Part shown: in pieces, positions 17,145-26,127 of the stretch
Position numbering within the stretch: the first letter of the stretch is position 1
Layout of the letters: the number at the start of each line of letters is the position of its first letter
Assembly: GCF_900115245.1 (NCBI RefSeq)
Contig: NZ_FOVT01000001.1
Coordinates: 372,001-436,000, forward strand
Length of the DNA stretch: 64,000 nucleotides
DNA from: Mesorhizobium sp. NFR06
GTDB lineage: Bacteria > Pseudomonadota > Alphaproteobacteria > Rhizobiales > Rhizobiaceae
Direction of reading: 5' to 3'
Notes under the pieces: model-generated
Database searches by the model: none
What the model saw: only the letters and a program-made list of their open reading frames with translations
Told to the model about the DNA's origin: nothing
Program-made: the position numbers and the translations under genes

Positions 17145-19052
17145 CTACACCCCGATGCCGCGACCCTTCAGCGCCGCCGTGATCTCGTCGAGGATCGCGG
17201 GGTCGTCGATGGTCGCCGGCATCGTCCATTCTTCCTTGTCGGCGATCTTCTGCATCGTGCCGCGCAGGATCTTGCCGGAGCGCGTCTTCGGCAGCCGCTT
17301 GATCGTCACCACGGTCTTGAAGGCGGCCACCGGGCCGATCCGCTCGCGCACCAGCCCCACGACCTCGCTTTCGATCGCGCCGGTGTCGCGCGACACGCCC
17401 GCGTTCAGCACCACGAAGCCCAGCGGCACCTGGCCCTTCATGGCATCGGCAATGCCGATGACCGCGCATTCGGCGACATCGGGGTGGGCCGCCAACACCT
17501 CTTCCATGGCGCCGGTCGAGAGCCGATGGCCGGCGACATTGATGATGTCATCGGTGCGGGCCATCACATATAGATAGCCGTCCTCGTCCAACATCCCGGC
17601 ATCGGCCGTCTTGTAGTAGCCGGGGAACTCTTCGAGATAAGCCTGGCGAAAGCGGGCATCGGCGTTCCACAGCGTCGGCAGGCAGCCGGCCGGCAGCGGC
17701 AGCTTGACCACGACATTGCCGAGCGTGCCGCGCGGCACCTCATGACCGGCATCGTCGAGAATGCGGATGTCGTAGCCGGGCATCGGCACGCCGGGCGAGC
17801 CGTATTTCACCGGCAGGAGCCCGAGGCCCGCCGGGTTGATCGTCATCGGCGAGCCGGTCTCGGTCTGCCACCAATGGTCGACGACCGGCCGGTCAAGCTT
17901 CTGCTCCGCCCATTTGATCGTTTCGGGATCGGCGCGCTCGCCGGCGAGGAACAGGGTACGGAACTTCGATAGGTCGTATTTCGACACGAACTCCCCCTTG
18001 GGATCCTGCCCCTTGATGGCGCGGAACGCGGTCGGCGCGGTGAACAGCGCCACCACGCCATGCTGCGAGATCACCCGCCAGTAGGTGCCGGCATCCGGCG
18101 TGCCGATCGGCTTGCCTTCGAACAGCACGCTGGTGCAGCCATGCAAAAGCGGCCCGTAGACGATGTAGGAATGGCCGACCACCCAGCCGACATCCGACGC
18201 CGCCCAGAACACTTCGCCGGGCTTGACGCCGAACTCGTTGTCCATCGTCCATTTCAGCGCGACCATATGGCCGCCATTGTCGCGCACGATGCCTTTCGGC
18301 TGTCCGGTCGTGCCGGAGGTGTAGATGATGTAGAGCGGATCGGTGGCCAGCACCGGCACGCAGTCGACATTGGCGCCGGCCGCCCGTTCACGGGCGACTG
18401 CGTCCGCATAGTCGAAGTCGTAGTTGTCCTTCATTTCGCAGCGCAGCTGCTCGCGCTGCAGGATGAGGCAGGCGTCCGGCTTGTGCTTCGACATCTCGAT
18501 CGCCTTGTCGAGCAACGGCTTGTAGGCGACGACGCGTCCGGGTTCGAGGCCGCAGGAGGCGGTGATGATCAGCTTGGGCTTGGCGTCGTCGATGCGCGTG
18601 GCGAGTTCATGCGAGGCGAAGCCGCCGAACACCACCGAATGCACGGCGCCTAGCCTCGCGCAGGCGAGCATGGCAATGGCCGCTTCCGCCACCATCGGCA
18701 TGTAGATGATGACGCGGTCGCCCTTGCCGATGCGGCGATGCCGCAGCACCGACGCCAGGGCAACGACCTCGCGCTTCAGTTCGGCATAGGTGAATTTGCG
18801 CACCATGCCGGTGATCGCGCTGTCATGGATCAGCGCCAGCTGGTCGGCGCGGCCGCCCGCCACATGGCGATCGACAGCGTTGTGGCAGGTGTTGCAGGAG
18901 GCGCCGACAAACCAGCGGCCATAGACGCCGGCGCTCGGGTCGAAGACGGCTTCGGCCGGCGAATACCAGTCGATGGCCTTGGCCGCTTCGGCCCAGAACC
19001 CTACGGGGTCGCGTTTCCAGCCGGCATAGACTTCATGATAGCGTGAGGCCAT
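17145..19052 (-). CDS. prpE: Acyl-CoA synthetase, propionate-CoA ligase type
   Basis: A 635-residue AMP-forming ligase of the acetyl-CoA synthetase group. Seen: N-terminal MASRYHEVYAGWKRDPVGFW, substrate-loop YIIYTSGTTGQPKGIVRD, VDHWWQTETGSP, and C-terminal RLPKTRSGKILRGTM whose lysine is the usual acetylation/adenylation site. NTCHNAVDRH near the N-terminus is typical of propionyl-CoA synthetases rather than Acs. It activates a short-chain acid (propionate most likely) to the CoA ester. GGGAGGAAAG sits just before the ATG at 19052. Confidence 0.87.
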   Translation of the reverse strand: MASRYHEVYAGWKRDPVGFWAEAAKAIDWYSPAEAVFDPSAGVYGRWFVGASCNTCHNAVDRHVAGGRADQLALIHDSAITGMVRKFTYAELKREVVALASVLRHRRIGKGDRVIIYMPMVAEAAIAMLACARLGAVHSVVFGGFASHELATRIDDAKPKLIITASCGLEPGRVVAYKPLLDKAIEMSKHKPDACLILQREQLRCEMKDNYDFDYADAVARERAAGANVDCVPVLATDPLYIIYTSGTTGQPKGIVRDNGGHMVALKWTMDNEFGVKPGEVFWAASDVGWVVGHSYIVYGPLLHGCTSVLFEGKPIGTPDAGTYWRVISQHGVVALFTAPTAFRAIKGQDPKGEFVSKYDLSKFRTLFLAGERADPETIKWAEQKLDRPVVDHWWQTETGSPMTINPAGLGLLPVKYGSPGVPMPGYDIRILDDAGHEVPRGTLGNVVVKLPLPAGCLPTLWNADARFRQAYLEEFPGYYKTADAGMLDEDGYLYVMARTDDIINVAGHRLSTGAMEEVLAAHPDVAECAVIGIADAMKGQVPLGFVVLNAGVSRDTGAIESEVVGLVRERIGPVAAFKTVVTIKRLPKTRSGKILRGTMQKIADKEEWTMPATIDDPAILDEITAALKGRGIGV

Positions 19053-19093
19053 TCGGCTTTCCTCCCAGGACATTCTGCCGTCTGGGAATAGCC

Positions 19094-19146
19094 TAGAGCA
19101 ATTCCGGGAAAAGTGCGAAACGGTTTCCGTCCGGAATTGCGGCAAA
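19094..19146 (+). repeat. RIME-like palindromic repeat, copy 3 (half element)
   Basis: GAGCAATTCCGGGAAAAG, then GCGAAACGG, then TTTCCGTCCGGAATTGCG make the first palindrome of the family almost in consensus form. The second palindrome is absent. It lies upstream of the acyl-CoA ligase and past the end of the 38-codon gene. Confidence 0.8.
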
Positions 19147-19211
19147 CACCCCTGTTCGGCGCCTCCGGCGGCGGAGGCGTCCGCTGTCGCTGTCCGCGAC
19201 TCGAAACCGGC

Positions 19212-19328
19212 TTAGAGCGGCAGCGCCGCCAGCATCAGCCCGACGCCGCCGGCGATCAGGATGGCAGCGGCAAGCGCCTTCCGATGGCGCTCGAACGCCG
19301 TCGGCGCCCGTTCCCAATTATAACGCAT
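19212..19328 (-). CDS. Small single-pass membrane protein (38 aa)
   Basis: A 38-codon gene reading MRYNWERAPTAFERHRKA followed by one hydrophobic helix (AAAILIAGGVGLMLAALPL) to the C-terminus. The basic N-terminus and apolar tail suggest a small inner-membrane protein with its N-terminus in the cytoplasm. A GGGGAG Shine-Dalgarno lies about 8 nt before the ATG, which argues that it is translated. I do not recognise a family. It is divergent from the RiPP precursor gene, with 142 bp between starts, and could share its promoter region. Confidence 0.55.
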   Translation of the reverse strand: MRYNWERAPTAFERHRKALAAAILIAGGVGLMLAALPL

Positions 19329-19470
19329 ACAGATTACTCCCCAAAAACCCCGCGGAGTCATAGCTTACTTAAGGGAAGGAAGGCAACCCTGGCGGGATCG
19401 GCCGGCTTGGCAGTGGGCGCGACCACCCGTCATCCTGGCATCGTGGATAGTTCACTCGGGGGGATTCTTG

Positions 19471-19572
19471 ATGAAGAAAACTTGCGAAAAGCCGATGCTG
19501 GTAAAGCGCGAGAGTTTGTCGAACCTCGTGGCGGGTACTGCAAGCGGCCCGACGGGTCCGATTGGCCTATAG
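19471..19572 (+). CDS. Putative RiPP precursor with lasso-type leader
   Basis: A 33-residue peptide: MKKTCEKPMLVKRESLSN then LVAGTASGPTGPIGL. The N-terminus follows the lasso-peptide leader pattern (KK-x-Y-x-x-P-x-L), with Cys in place of Tyr. Three biosynthesis-type genes follow in the same direction from 90 bp downstream: PqqD-like, B2 protease-like and HPr-kinase-like. A GGGGGG Shine-Dalgarno lies about 7 nt before the ATG. The C-terminal part is Gly/Pro/Thr rich and has no Asp or Glu, so it cannot form the lasso isopeptide ring. Candidate modified residues are S25 and T28. The gene is short and the call rests on leader pattern, ribosome-binding site and context. Confidence 0.68.
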   Translation: MKKTCEKPMLVKRESLSNLVAGTASGPTGPIGL

Positions 19573-19661
19573 GCCGCGATCCGCATATGCGCCCGCCATT
19601 CGTCACGATGGACAGCTTCGCGGCGCCGCGCTAATTGCTCTTGAGCGAAGGGAGCGGGCGG

Positions 19662-19949
19662 ATGGCTGGAATTGGTTCGGAAACGGTGCTGCGGATGGCG
19701 GACGACGCCTCCCTGCAGCATGTCGGCGACGGCGCCGTCGTGCTTTTGGCGCGCAGCGGCCAGCTCTACACCTGCAACGGCACCACCGAGGCTTTTCTCG
19801 ACAAGGTCGACGGCGCACGCAACCTCAGCCAGATCGTCGACCTGCTGTCGGATGAGTTCGAGGTCGACAAAGCGACGCTCGACGAGGATATGGTCATGTT
19901 GGCCGTCGAACTGATGGCCGAAGGCATCCTCGCCGAACCGGGCGTGTGA
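19662..19949 (+). CDS. PqqD-like RiPP recognition protein
   Basis: A 95-residue protein of the PqqD fold. LRMADDASLQHVGDGAVVLLARSGQLYTCNGTTEAFLDKVDG is the beta-rich wing and helix of a RiPP recognition element, followed by helices ending in MAEGILAEPGV. PqqD-like proteins bind leader peptides and present them to processing enzymes; in lasso systems this is the B1 protein. The ATG at 19662 has a GGAG Shine-Dalgarno; a TTG at 19635 would add nine residues. The stop overlaps the B2 gene start (TGATG), so they are coupled. Confidence 0.85.
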   Translation: MAGIGSETVLRMADDASLQHVGDGAVVLLARSGQLYTCNGTTEAFLDKVDGARNLSQIVDLLSDEFEVDKATLDEDMVMLAVELMAEGILAEPGV

Positions 19950-20380
19950 TGGCCGACGGACCGTCCTTGCGCGCCTTGTTCCGCGTCCATCTGTGGCTTA
20001 GCGCGCGGTTGATGCCGGTGCTGGTCGGCCGGCGCGATTTCGAAAGCGTGTTGAAACTGGCGCCGCTGCAGTCGCCTGCACCCTATCGTGACCTGCCCTG
20101 GACCTACATCGTCCACCGCGTCAACCGAACGGTCCGGCGTCCCTGGTTCATGCGCGACCGCAGATGTCTTCGGGAGGGTCTGCTCGGTTTCCGGTTTCTG
20201 CGGATGGCCGGCCTCGATCCGGAACTGCGTTTCGGCGTCGATGCCAAATCGATGCACGAGCCCCGCCTGTCGGCGCATTGCTGGGTCTGCCTCGACGGCA
20301 AGCCGGTGGTCAGCGACAGCCAGCCCGGCATGGTGGAGATCTACCGCCATCCGTCCAGCGTGAAGGGGCGCGCCGCTTGA
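19949..20380 (+). CDS. Lasso-type B2 leader peptidase (McjB-like)
   Basis: A 143-residue member of the transglutaminase-like cysteine protease family that includes the McjB C-terminal domain. The catalytic Cys is in RRCLREGLLGFRFLRMAGL (~71), the His in LSAHCWVCL (~110) and the Asp probably in VVSDSQPG or LDGKP. Length fits a stand-alone B2 protein that cuts the leader with the help of a B1 recognition protein, here the PqqD-like neighbour overlapping by one base. A LPW-x-x-I-V-HRVNRTVRR segment precedes the active site as in the family. Its substrate is presumably the peptide encoded at 19471. Confidence 0.85.
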   Translation: MADGPSLRALFRVHLWLSARLMPVLVGRRDFESVLKLAPLQSPAPYRDLPWTYIVHRVNRTVRRPWFMRDRRCLREGLLGFRFLRMAGLDPELRFGVDAKSMHEPRLSAHCWVCLDGKPVVSDSQPGMVEIYRHPSSVKGRAA

Positions 20381-21363
20381 GCGACCCGACGACGACTTTC
20401 TGCTACGACCTCAAGGGGCATGTCATCGGCATCACCGCCCCGCGCGCCGACCTCTGGCCGAGCTTCGACCTGATGCTTGGCACCTTGCGCACGAGCGAAC
20501 CTGTCCAGCCCGATTTTCGCGTCAACATCGTCGAAACGTCGCAATTGCCGGAGAACCCGGAAGGAAAACTCGCTTTCGATGGCGAAGTGCCGCTGGACGG
20601 CCATTGCCGGATGATCGACGCCGGAGGCGTCTTCCACCTCGTCTTTCCAGGTCAGCAGACGGTGTCGATCCACGACGATGAGGGTTGGGCCGAAATCCGC
20701 GTTCATCCGGACAGCAAGATCAAGTGGACGCCGCTGATGATGGTGCTGGACGCCGCGTTCGACGCCGGCGCGCAGCACATGCTGCATACGGCCGGCCTAA
20801 CGCTGCCGGGAAGCGAGGCGCTCGTCCTGGTCCATGCGCCAAGCGGTACCGGCAAGTCGACGACGTCGCTGGCGCTCGCCTCGCAAGGCTTCGGCCTCTG
20901 CTCCGACGACGTCATGATCCTCAGGACGACGCCGGATGGCGTCACGGCCTGGGGCATGCCGCGTAAGGTGAAGATCCATCGCAACACAGCGGCGATGCTG
21001 CCTTTCGTGTCGCCTTGCCTTGGCGAGACATGGGGTGCCGAGGACGAGCAAGCCGTCTCGCTGGATCGTCTTGCCGAGGTTCTACATGTCGAGGATGTTC
21101 GCGCCCGACCGATCGCGGCACTTCTCCATCTTGCCCGCTCCGCCGACGGCCGGACCCGGCTCGCGCCGATGGCGAGGACCGATGCCATGGTGACGCTTGC
21201 CACCGACAATGTCAGGACCGGCCTGACCGGCCTGTTGCCGCTGCAGAAAAGGCGAATGGCCATGATCGCGACCCTGGTCAGGTCGGTGCCGACCTTCACG
21301 CTGGAAGTCGGGGCAAGTCCGGTCGAGGCGGCGGCGCTGATCCGCGTTGCGGTGAATCCTTAG
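20377..21363 (+). CDS. HPr-kinase-like protein of the RiPP locus
   Basis: A 328-residue protein whose C-terminal half resembles the HPr kinase/phosphorylase domain: Walker A VHAPSGTGKSTTSLALA (~153-168) and FGLCSDDVMILR, matching the LxSDD metal-binding motif. HprK-like kinases occur in some lasso clusters, where the paeninodin-type kinase phosphorylates the precursor, and in the HPr-rel-A gene sets alongside PqqD-like proteins. A HPr protein is encoded 4.7 kb away, but its neighbours give it an Enzyme I partner. The start is taken as TTG 20377, overlapping the B2 stop by four bases (TTGA); no earlier ATG fits without long overlap. The N-terminal 140 residues are not recognised. Confidence 0.78.
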   Translation: MSDPTTTFCYDLKGHVIGITAPRADLWPSFDLMLGTLRTSEPVQPDFRVNIVETSQLPENPEGKLAFDGEVPLDGHCRMIDAGGVFHLVFPGQQTVSIHDDEGWAEIRVHPDSKIKWTPLMMVLDAAFDAGAQHMLHTAGLTLPGSEALVLVHAPSGTGKSTTSLALASQGFGLCSDDVMILRTTPDGVTAWGMPRKVKIHRNTAAMLPFVSPCLGETWGAEDEQAVSLDRLAEVLHVEDVRARPIAALLHLARSADGRTRLAPMARTDAMVTLATDNVRTGLTGLLPLQKRRMAMIATLVRSVPTFTLEVGASPVEAAALIRVAVNP

Positions 21364-21463
21364 GGCAATTCCAGAAAAAGTGTGACACGGTCTTTCGTCG
21401 GAAATTGCGTCAAAAACAAAGAGATAGAGCTTTTCGCCGTTTCCGGGAAACGATGAAACGCCC
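21364..21463 (+). repeat. RIME-like palindromic repeat, copy 4 (full)
   Basis: A full two-palindrome copy. Part one runs GGCAATTCCAGAAAAAG to GGAAATTGCG; then CAAAAACAAAGAGATAGAGC links to part two, with CGTTTCC-GGGAAACG. It fills the gap between the stops of the HprK-like gene and the convergent nucleotidyltransferase gene and may terminate both. Confidence 0.85.
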
Positions 21464-21489
21464 TGGACCCATCGCGAAAGTTGCGCCGC

Positions 21490-22548
21490 TCAGGCCGCGT
21501 GTGGTCTCGGCCGGGCGAGCCTCTGCACCCAGCGGAAGACGTCGCGGCTGAGGCGCGAGCGCAGCCTTTCGCGCGAGTTGACGCGCAGCAGCATGTTGCC
21601 CGTGATCAGCCATTTCGCCAGCCGTATCGAAAGATCAGGCTCGATGCGATCGGCGAGCGCGATCGCGCGCGGCGCGCCGAACAGGCATCCGGTCACGTTG
21701 AGGACCGTTGCCAGTTCGAGCTCGATGCCGGTCATGCGGGCGGCCTCGAGCAGCCGTGATTCCTCTTCCGGCGATTTCAGCGCCCGCACGCCTTGCAGCA
21801 CGTCGACGCAGAGCTGCAGCCGGTGGAATTTGTGGCCGCCGGCGGCATGAACGATGCCGATTGTCAGCAGCGCCGCCGGCGTGTCGGTTTCGCCGTTGTC
21901 GATCGCCTGCAACTCGCGAAAGCCGAGCGACAGGCGTCTGCGCATGCCGGTGTCATGCACCAGATTGCCGTGCAGCTCGATTAGCAGGCTGGAGTTCTCT
22001 TTCTCCAGCCATTTGAATTCCTGCAGCTCGCGCGACTCGGCCTCGCCGCTGGCGAGCTCGAAGCCGCATTCGGCGATCGTCCTGTTGGCCTCGTCGATGC
22101 TGGCCGGGTCGACGAGGATGTCAATGTCGGTGAACGGCCGGTCGGCAGCCTGGCGATAGAGCTTGCGCGCGAACACCGGTCCCTTGACGATTCGGGCCGG
22201 GATGCCTTTCGCCGCCAGCGCCTTCATGATGCGGTCGCCGTGGTATTGCAGCAGCATCGACTGCCCGGTCGCCGTCGTCGCCTGGTCGCGCAACTCGTCA
22301 AGCTTCTGCAGCAGGGCTGCGTCTTTCGGTAGATCGGCGTCGCCGCGCTCCCTGAACTTGCGCAGCACGATCGGCAGCACGCCGTGGAACTCGGCATTGG
22401 CCAGCATCGCCGTCAGGCCGCTCGCCGAGAGCTCCTTGCCCCATTCGGCGGGTGCCTCGGGGTCGGCGAGGTTGATCAGCAGTTTTTCCTGGGCAGGCGA
22501 AAGCTCGGGCAGCATCGTTTCGGCAAACTGCAATTGGGTCCCGAGCAT
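21490..22548 (-). CDS. Nucleotidyltransferase family protein (NTP_transf_5 type)
   Basis: A 352-residue protein with the metal-binding core of a family often found with HprK-like and PqqD-like genes. IPARIVKGPVFARKLYR is followed by RPFTDIDILVDPASIDEA, the DxD of a nucleotidyltransferase, then LLIELHGNLV. Reaction and substrate are unknown; an AMP- or NMP-transfer to a peptide or carrier is possible. It converges on the RiPP operon across repeat copy 4. The ATG at 22548 is the first good start after the dhaK stop (22584); the frame stays open into dhaK. It could instead be the last gene of the dha array. Confidence 0.72.
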   Translation of the reverse strand: MLGTQLQFAETMLPELSPAQEKLLINLADPEAPAEWGKELSASGLTAMLANAEFHGVLPIVLRKFRERGDADLPKDAALLQKLDELRDQATTATGQSMLLQYHGDRIMKALAAKGIPARIVKGPVFARKLYRQAADRPFTDIDILVDPASIDEANRTIAECGFELASGEAESRELQEFKWLEKENSSLLIELHGNLVHDTGMRRRLSLGFRELQAIDNGETDTPAALLTIGIVHAAGGHKFHRLQLCVDVLQGVRALKSPEEESRLLEAARMTGIELELATVLNVTGCLFGAPRAIALADRIEPDLSIRLAKWLITGNMLLRVNSRERLRSRLSRDVFRWVQRLARPRPHAA

Positions 22549-22583
22549 GCTTGCCAGAAAAGCCGGCGAGAAGCCAGTGACGC

Positions 22584-23570
22584 CTACATCCCCCAGCGCA
22601 GCGCCGCTGTATGCACCGGAGCGTCCCACAATGCCGTCAGTTCATCGTCGATCATGGCAAGCGTGATCGAGCACCCGGCCATGTCGAGCGAGGTCACATA
22701 GGAGCCGACGAGCGAGCGGATTACCGTCACGCCCTGTTTTTCGAACATTCTGCGGGCGCTGTTGTACATCAGATAGAGTTCCATCGCCGGCGTGCCGCCG
22801 AAGCCGTTGACGAACAGCAGCGCAGGCCCTTTGGCGCGGTCGCCGAGGTCGCCGGTGATTGCCGCGCAGACTTCCTCGGCGATGGCGTCGGCGCTCTTGA
22901 GCGCGTCGCGCCGCCGGCCGGGTTCGCCATGGATGCCGACGCCGAATTCCATCTCGCCGTCGCCGATCTCGAAGGTCGGCCTGCCGGCGGCCGGAACCGT
23001 GCCGCTGGTCAGCGCAACGCCCATCGAGCGCGTCGCGGCGTTGACGCGGTCGCCCAGCGCCTTCAGCTCCGGCAGGGCCGTCCCTTGTTCGGCCGCGGCG
23101 CCGACAATCTTCTCCACCACCAGCGTGCCGGCGACGCCGCGCCGTCCGGTCGTGTAGGACGAGTTCTCGACCGCGACGTCGTCATTGGTCACAACCTGCA
23201 GCACGCCGTCCGCCATTTCGGCCGCCATGTCGAAATTCATCACGTCGCCTTCATAGTTCTTGACGATGAACAGGCAGCCGGCGCCGGTGTCGACCGCCTG
23301 CACGGCGGCCAGCATCTGGTCTGGCGTCGGCGAGGTGAAGACCTGGCCGGGGCAGGCGGCGTCCAGCATGCCGTGGCCGACCAGGCCGCCATGCAGCGGT
23401 TCGTGGCCCGAGCCGCCGCCCGAGATCAGCGCCACCTTGCCCGGCTTCAGCACCTTGCGGCGAATGAATTTATGCTCATCGCCCAGCACGAGGATGTCGG
23501 CATGGGCGGCGGCGAATCCATCGAGGCTCTCGGTGAGGACCGTGTCCACCGAATTGAGAAATTTTTTCAT
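22584..23570 (-). CDS. dhaK: PTS-dependent dihydroxyacetone kinase, DhaK subunit
   Basis: A 328-residue dihydroxyacetone-binding subunit. It shows KKFLNSVDTVLTESLDGF, the glycine-rich KVALISGGGSGHEPLHGG, FIVKNYEGDVMNF and VGIHGEPG, whose histidine binds dihydroxyacetone covalently as a hemiaminal. It works with DhaL (ADP-bearing) and DhaM (phosphorylated by the PTS), both encoded in this array. The ATG at 23570 gives the usual N-terminus. It is the last dha gene of the array and is separated from DhaL by the PTS genes. Confidence 0.92.
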   Translation of the reverse strand: MKKFLNSVDTVLTESLDGFAAAHADILVLGDEHKFIRRKVLKPGKVALISGGGSGHEPLHGGLVGHGMLDAACPGQVFTSPTPDQMLAAVQAVDTGAGCLFIVKNYEGDVMNFDMAAEMADGVLQVVTNDDVAVENSSYTTGRRGVAGTLVVEKIVGAAAEQGTALPELKALGDRVNAATRSMGVALTSGTVPAAGRPTFEIGDGEMEFGVGIHGEPGRRRDALKSADAIAEEVCAAITGDLGDRAKGPALLFVNGFGGTPAMELYLMYNSARRMFEKQGVTVIRSLVGSYVTSLDMAGCSITLAMIDDELTALWDAPVHTAALRWGM

Positions 23571-23599
23571 GGCCGTCCTCCCGACAGTCTTCAATTCTA

Positions 23600-23645
23600 C
23601 GCAATTCCGAGCCGAAACCGCTATGCGCTTTTGCTGGAATTGCTT
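23600..23645 (-). repeat. RIME-like palindromic repeat, copy 5 (half element)
   Basis: CGCAATTCCGAGCCGAAACC and CTTTTGCTGGAATTGC flank a short centre: the first palindrome in reverse orientation, in the gap between dhaK and the upstream 143-aa gene. Confidence 0.72.
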
Positions 23646-23648
23646 TGG

Positions 23649-24080
23649 TCAGCCGCTGCCCTTGCCGGCGATGCTGGTTATTTTCTGGATGAATTCATTG
23701 ATCGCCCGGTCGAGCGCGGCGTTCTGTTTGTCGTCGCCGAAATCCGGCACGATGAGCGAGACATGGCGTGTCTTGCGCTGCCCGGAGGCCGCGGACACCT
23801 TGCCGGGATGCGCCTGGTGATAAGCGGCCATGAACTGGTCGCGCTCGGCCTGACTGAAATGGCAGACGGAAAAGATCGATGGCAGATGCTTTGACGGGAT
23901 CGGGATCGAATAGGCCGGGCTCGAAATCTGCGTGACGAAGCTGCGGTGCTTGCCGAGCGCATCCGCCAGGCGCTGGCGCATACCCGAGGGGCGCTGGTCG
24001 ATGACCTGCGACAGGATCGTCTTATAGGCGCGGATCGCCTCTTCCGAGCCTGCTTCCATTATCTTTTCGGATCCGGTCAT
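23649..24080 (-). CDS. Unrecognised 143-aa protein in dha/PTS array
   Basis: A 143-residue soluble protein that starts MTGSEKIMEAGSEEAIRAYK. Residues ~33-60 (MRQRLADALGKHRSFVTQISS) look like a helix-turn-helix of the XRE kind, so it may be a DNA-binding regulator of the array. I do not recognise a named family. It sits 7 bp after ptsI and upstream of dhaK in one direction, so it is expected to be co-expressed with them. No catalytic motif, signal peptide or membrane helix is visible. Confidence 0.65.
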   Translation of the reverse strand: MTGSEKIMEAGSEEAIRAYKTILSQVIDQRPSGMRQRLADALGKHRSFVTQISSPAYSIPIPSKHLPSIFSVCHFSQAERDQFMAAYHQAHPGKVSAASGQRKTRHVSLIVPDFGDDKQNAALDRAINEFIQKITSIAGKGSG

Positions 24081-24087
24081 GCCATGC

Positions 24088-25662
<1,575 letters not shown>

Positions 25663-25678
25663 GGCCCGCAGTCCCCGA

Positions 25679-25748
25679 GCAATTCCAGGAAGAGTATGTA
25701 ACGCTTGGGCTCGGGGGCTTCACCGCAGCCTTCCGTCCGGAATTGCGT
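25679..25748 (+). repeat. RIME-like palindromic repeat, copy 6 (interrupted)
   Basis: GAGCAATTCCAGGAAGAG and CTTCCGTCCGGAATTGCG are the two ends of the first palindrome, but the centre is replaced by about 30 unrelated bases. It lies in the 143-bp gap between HPr and ptsI genes; no gene is seen there. Confidence 0.7.
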
Positions 25749-25805
25749 AAAAGTAAATGGCGGCCCGGCAGTCGCCCTACCGCTCTTGCGGATCGCTGAT
25801 CGGTC

Positions 25806-26108
25806 TCAAGCGGACCGGGCATGATCCGCATCCTCATCGAAGTCGCGCTGCACCAGGTCGACCAGCGCCTCGACCGCCGCGCGGGCGCCGTCGCCTTTGG
25901 CACGAATATGCAGCATAGTCCCCTTCGGCGCCTTCGCTGCCATCACCTTGACGATGCTCTTGGCGTCGAACCAGGGGCCGTTGGTGGCGACCGCCACTTC
26001 CACCTCGGCCGTGAACGACTTGGCGAGCTTGGTGAACTTCACCGAAGGGCGTGCGTGCAGGCCCACGGTGTGGGTGATCAAAACGGTTGCTTCGGCGGAT
26101 GCGGACAT
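25806..26108 (-). CDS. HPr-family phosphocarrier
   Basis: A 100-residue HPr. HTVGLHARPSVKFTKLAKSF holds the phospho-accepting histidine of the GLHARP motif. The regulatory-serine position reads DAKSIVKVMAAKAPKG, so a serine is present where HprK would act. It should accept phosphate from the Enzyme I encoded downstream and pass it to DhaM encoded upstream (19 bp gap). The C-terminal DFDEDADHARSA tail is an extension over the basic HPr length. Confidence 0.93.
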   Translation of the reverse strand: MSASAEATVLITHTVGLHARPSVKFTKLAKSFTAEVEVAVATNGPWFDAKSIVKVMAAKAPKGTMLHIRAKGDGARAAVEALVDLVQRDFDEDADHARSA

Positions 26109-26127
26109 TCAGTCGGTTCCCGTTCGT

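Noticed and set aside
19113..19634. 173-codon plus-strand frame over the RiPP precursor
   Set aside because: It begins in a repeat, is antisense to the 38-codon gene, and has no similarity. The precursor frame has the Shine-Dalgarno and leader pattern.
19573..22548. A canonical lasso peptide cluster
   Set aside because: No asparagine-synthetase-like cyclase or ABC exporter is present and the peptide lacks the acidic acceptor, so the full lasso label is not supported.
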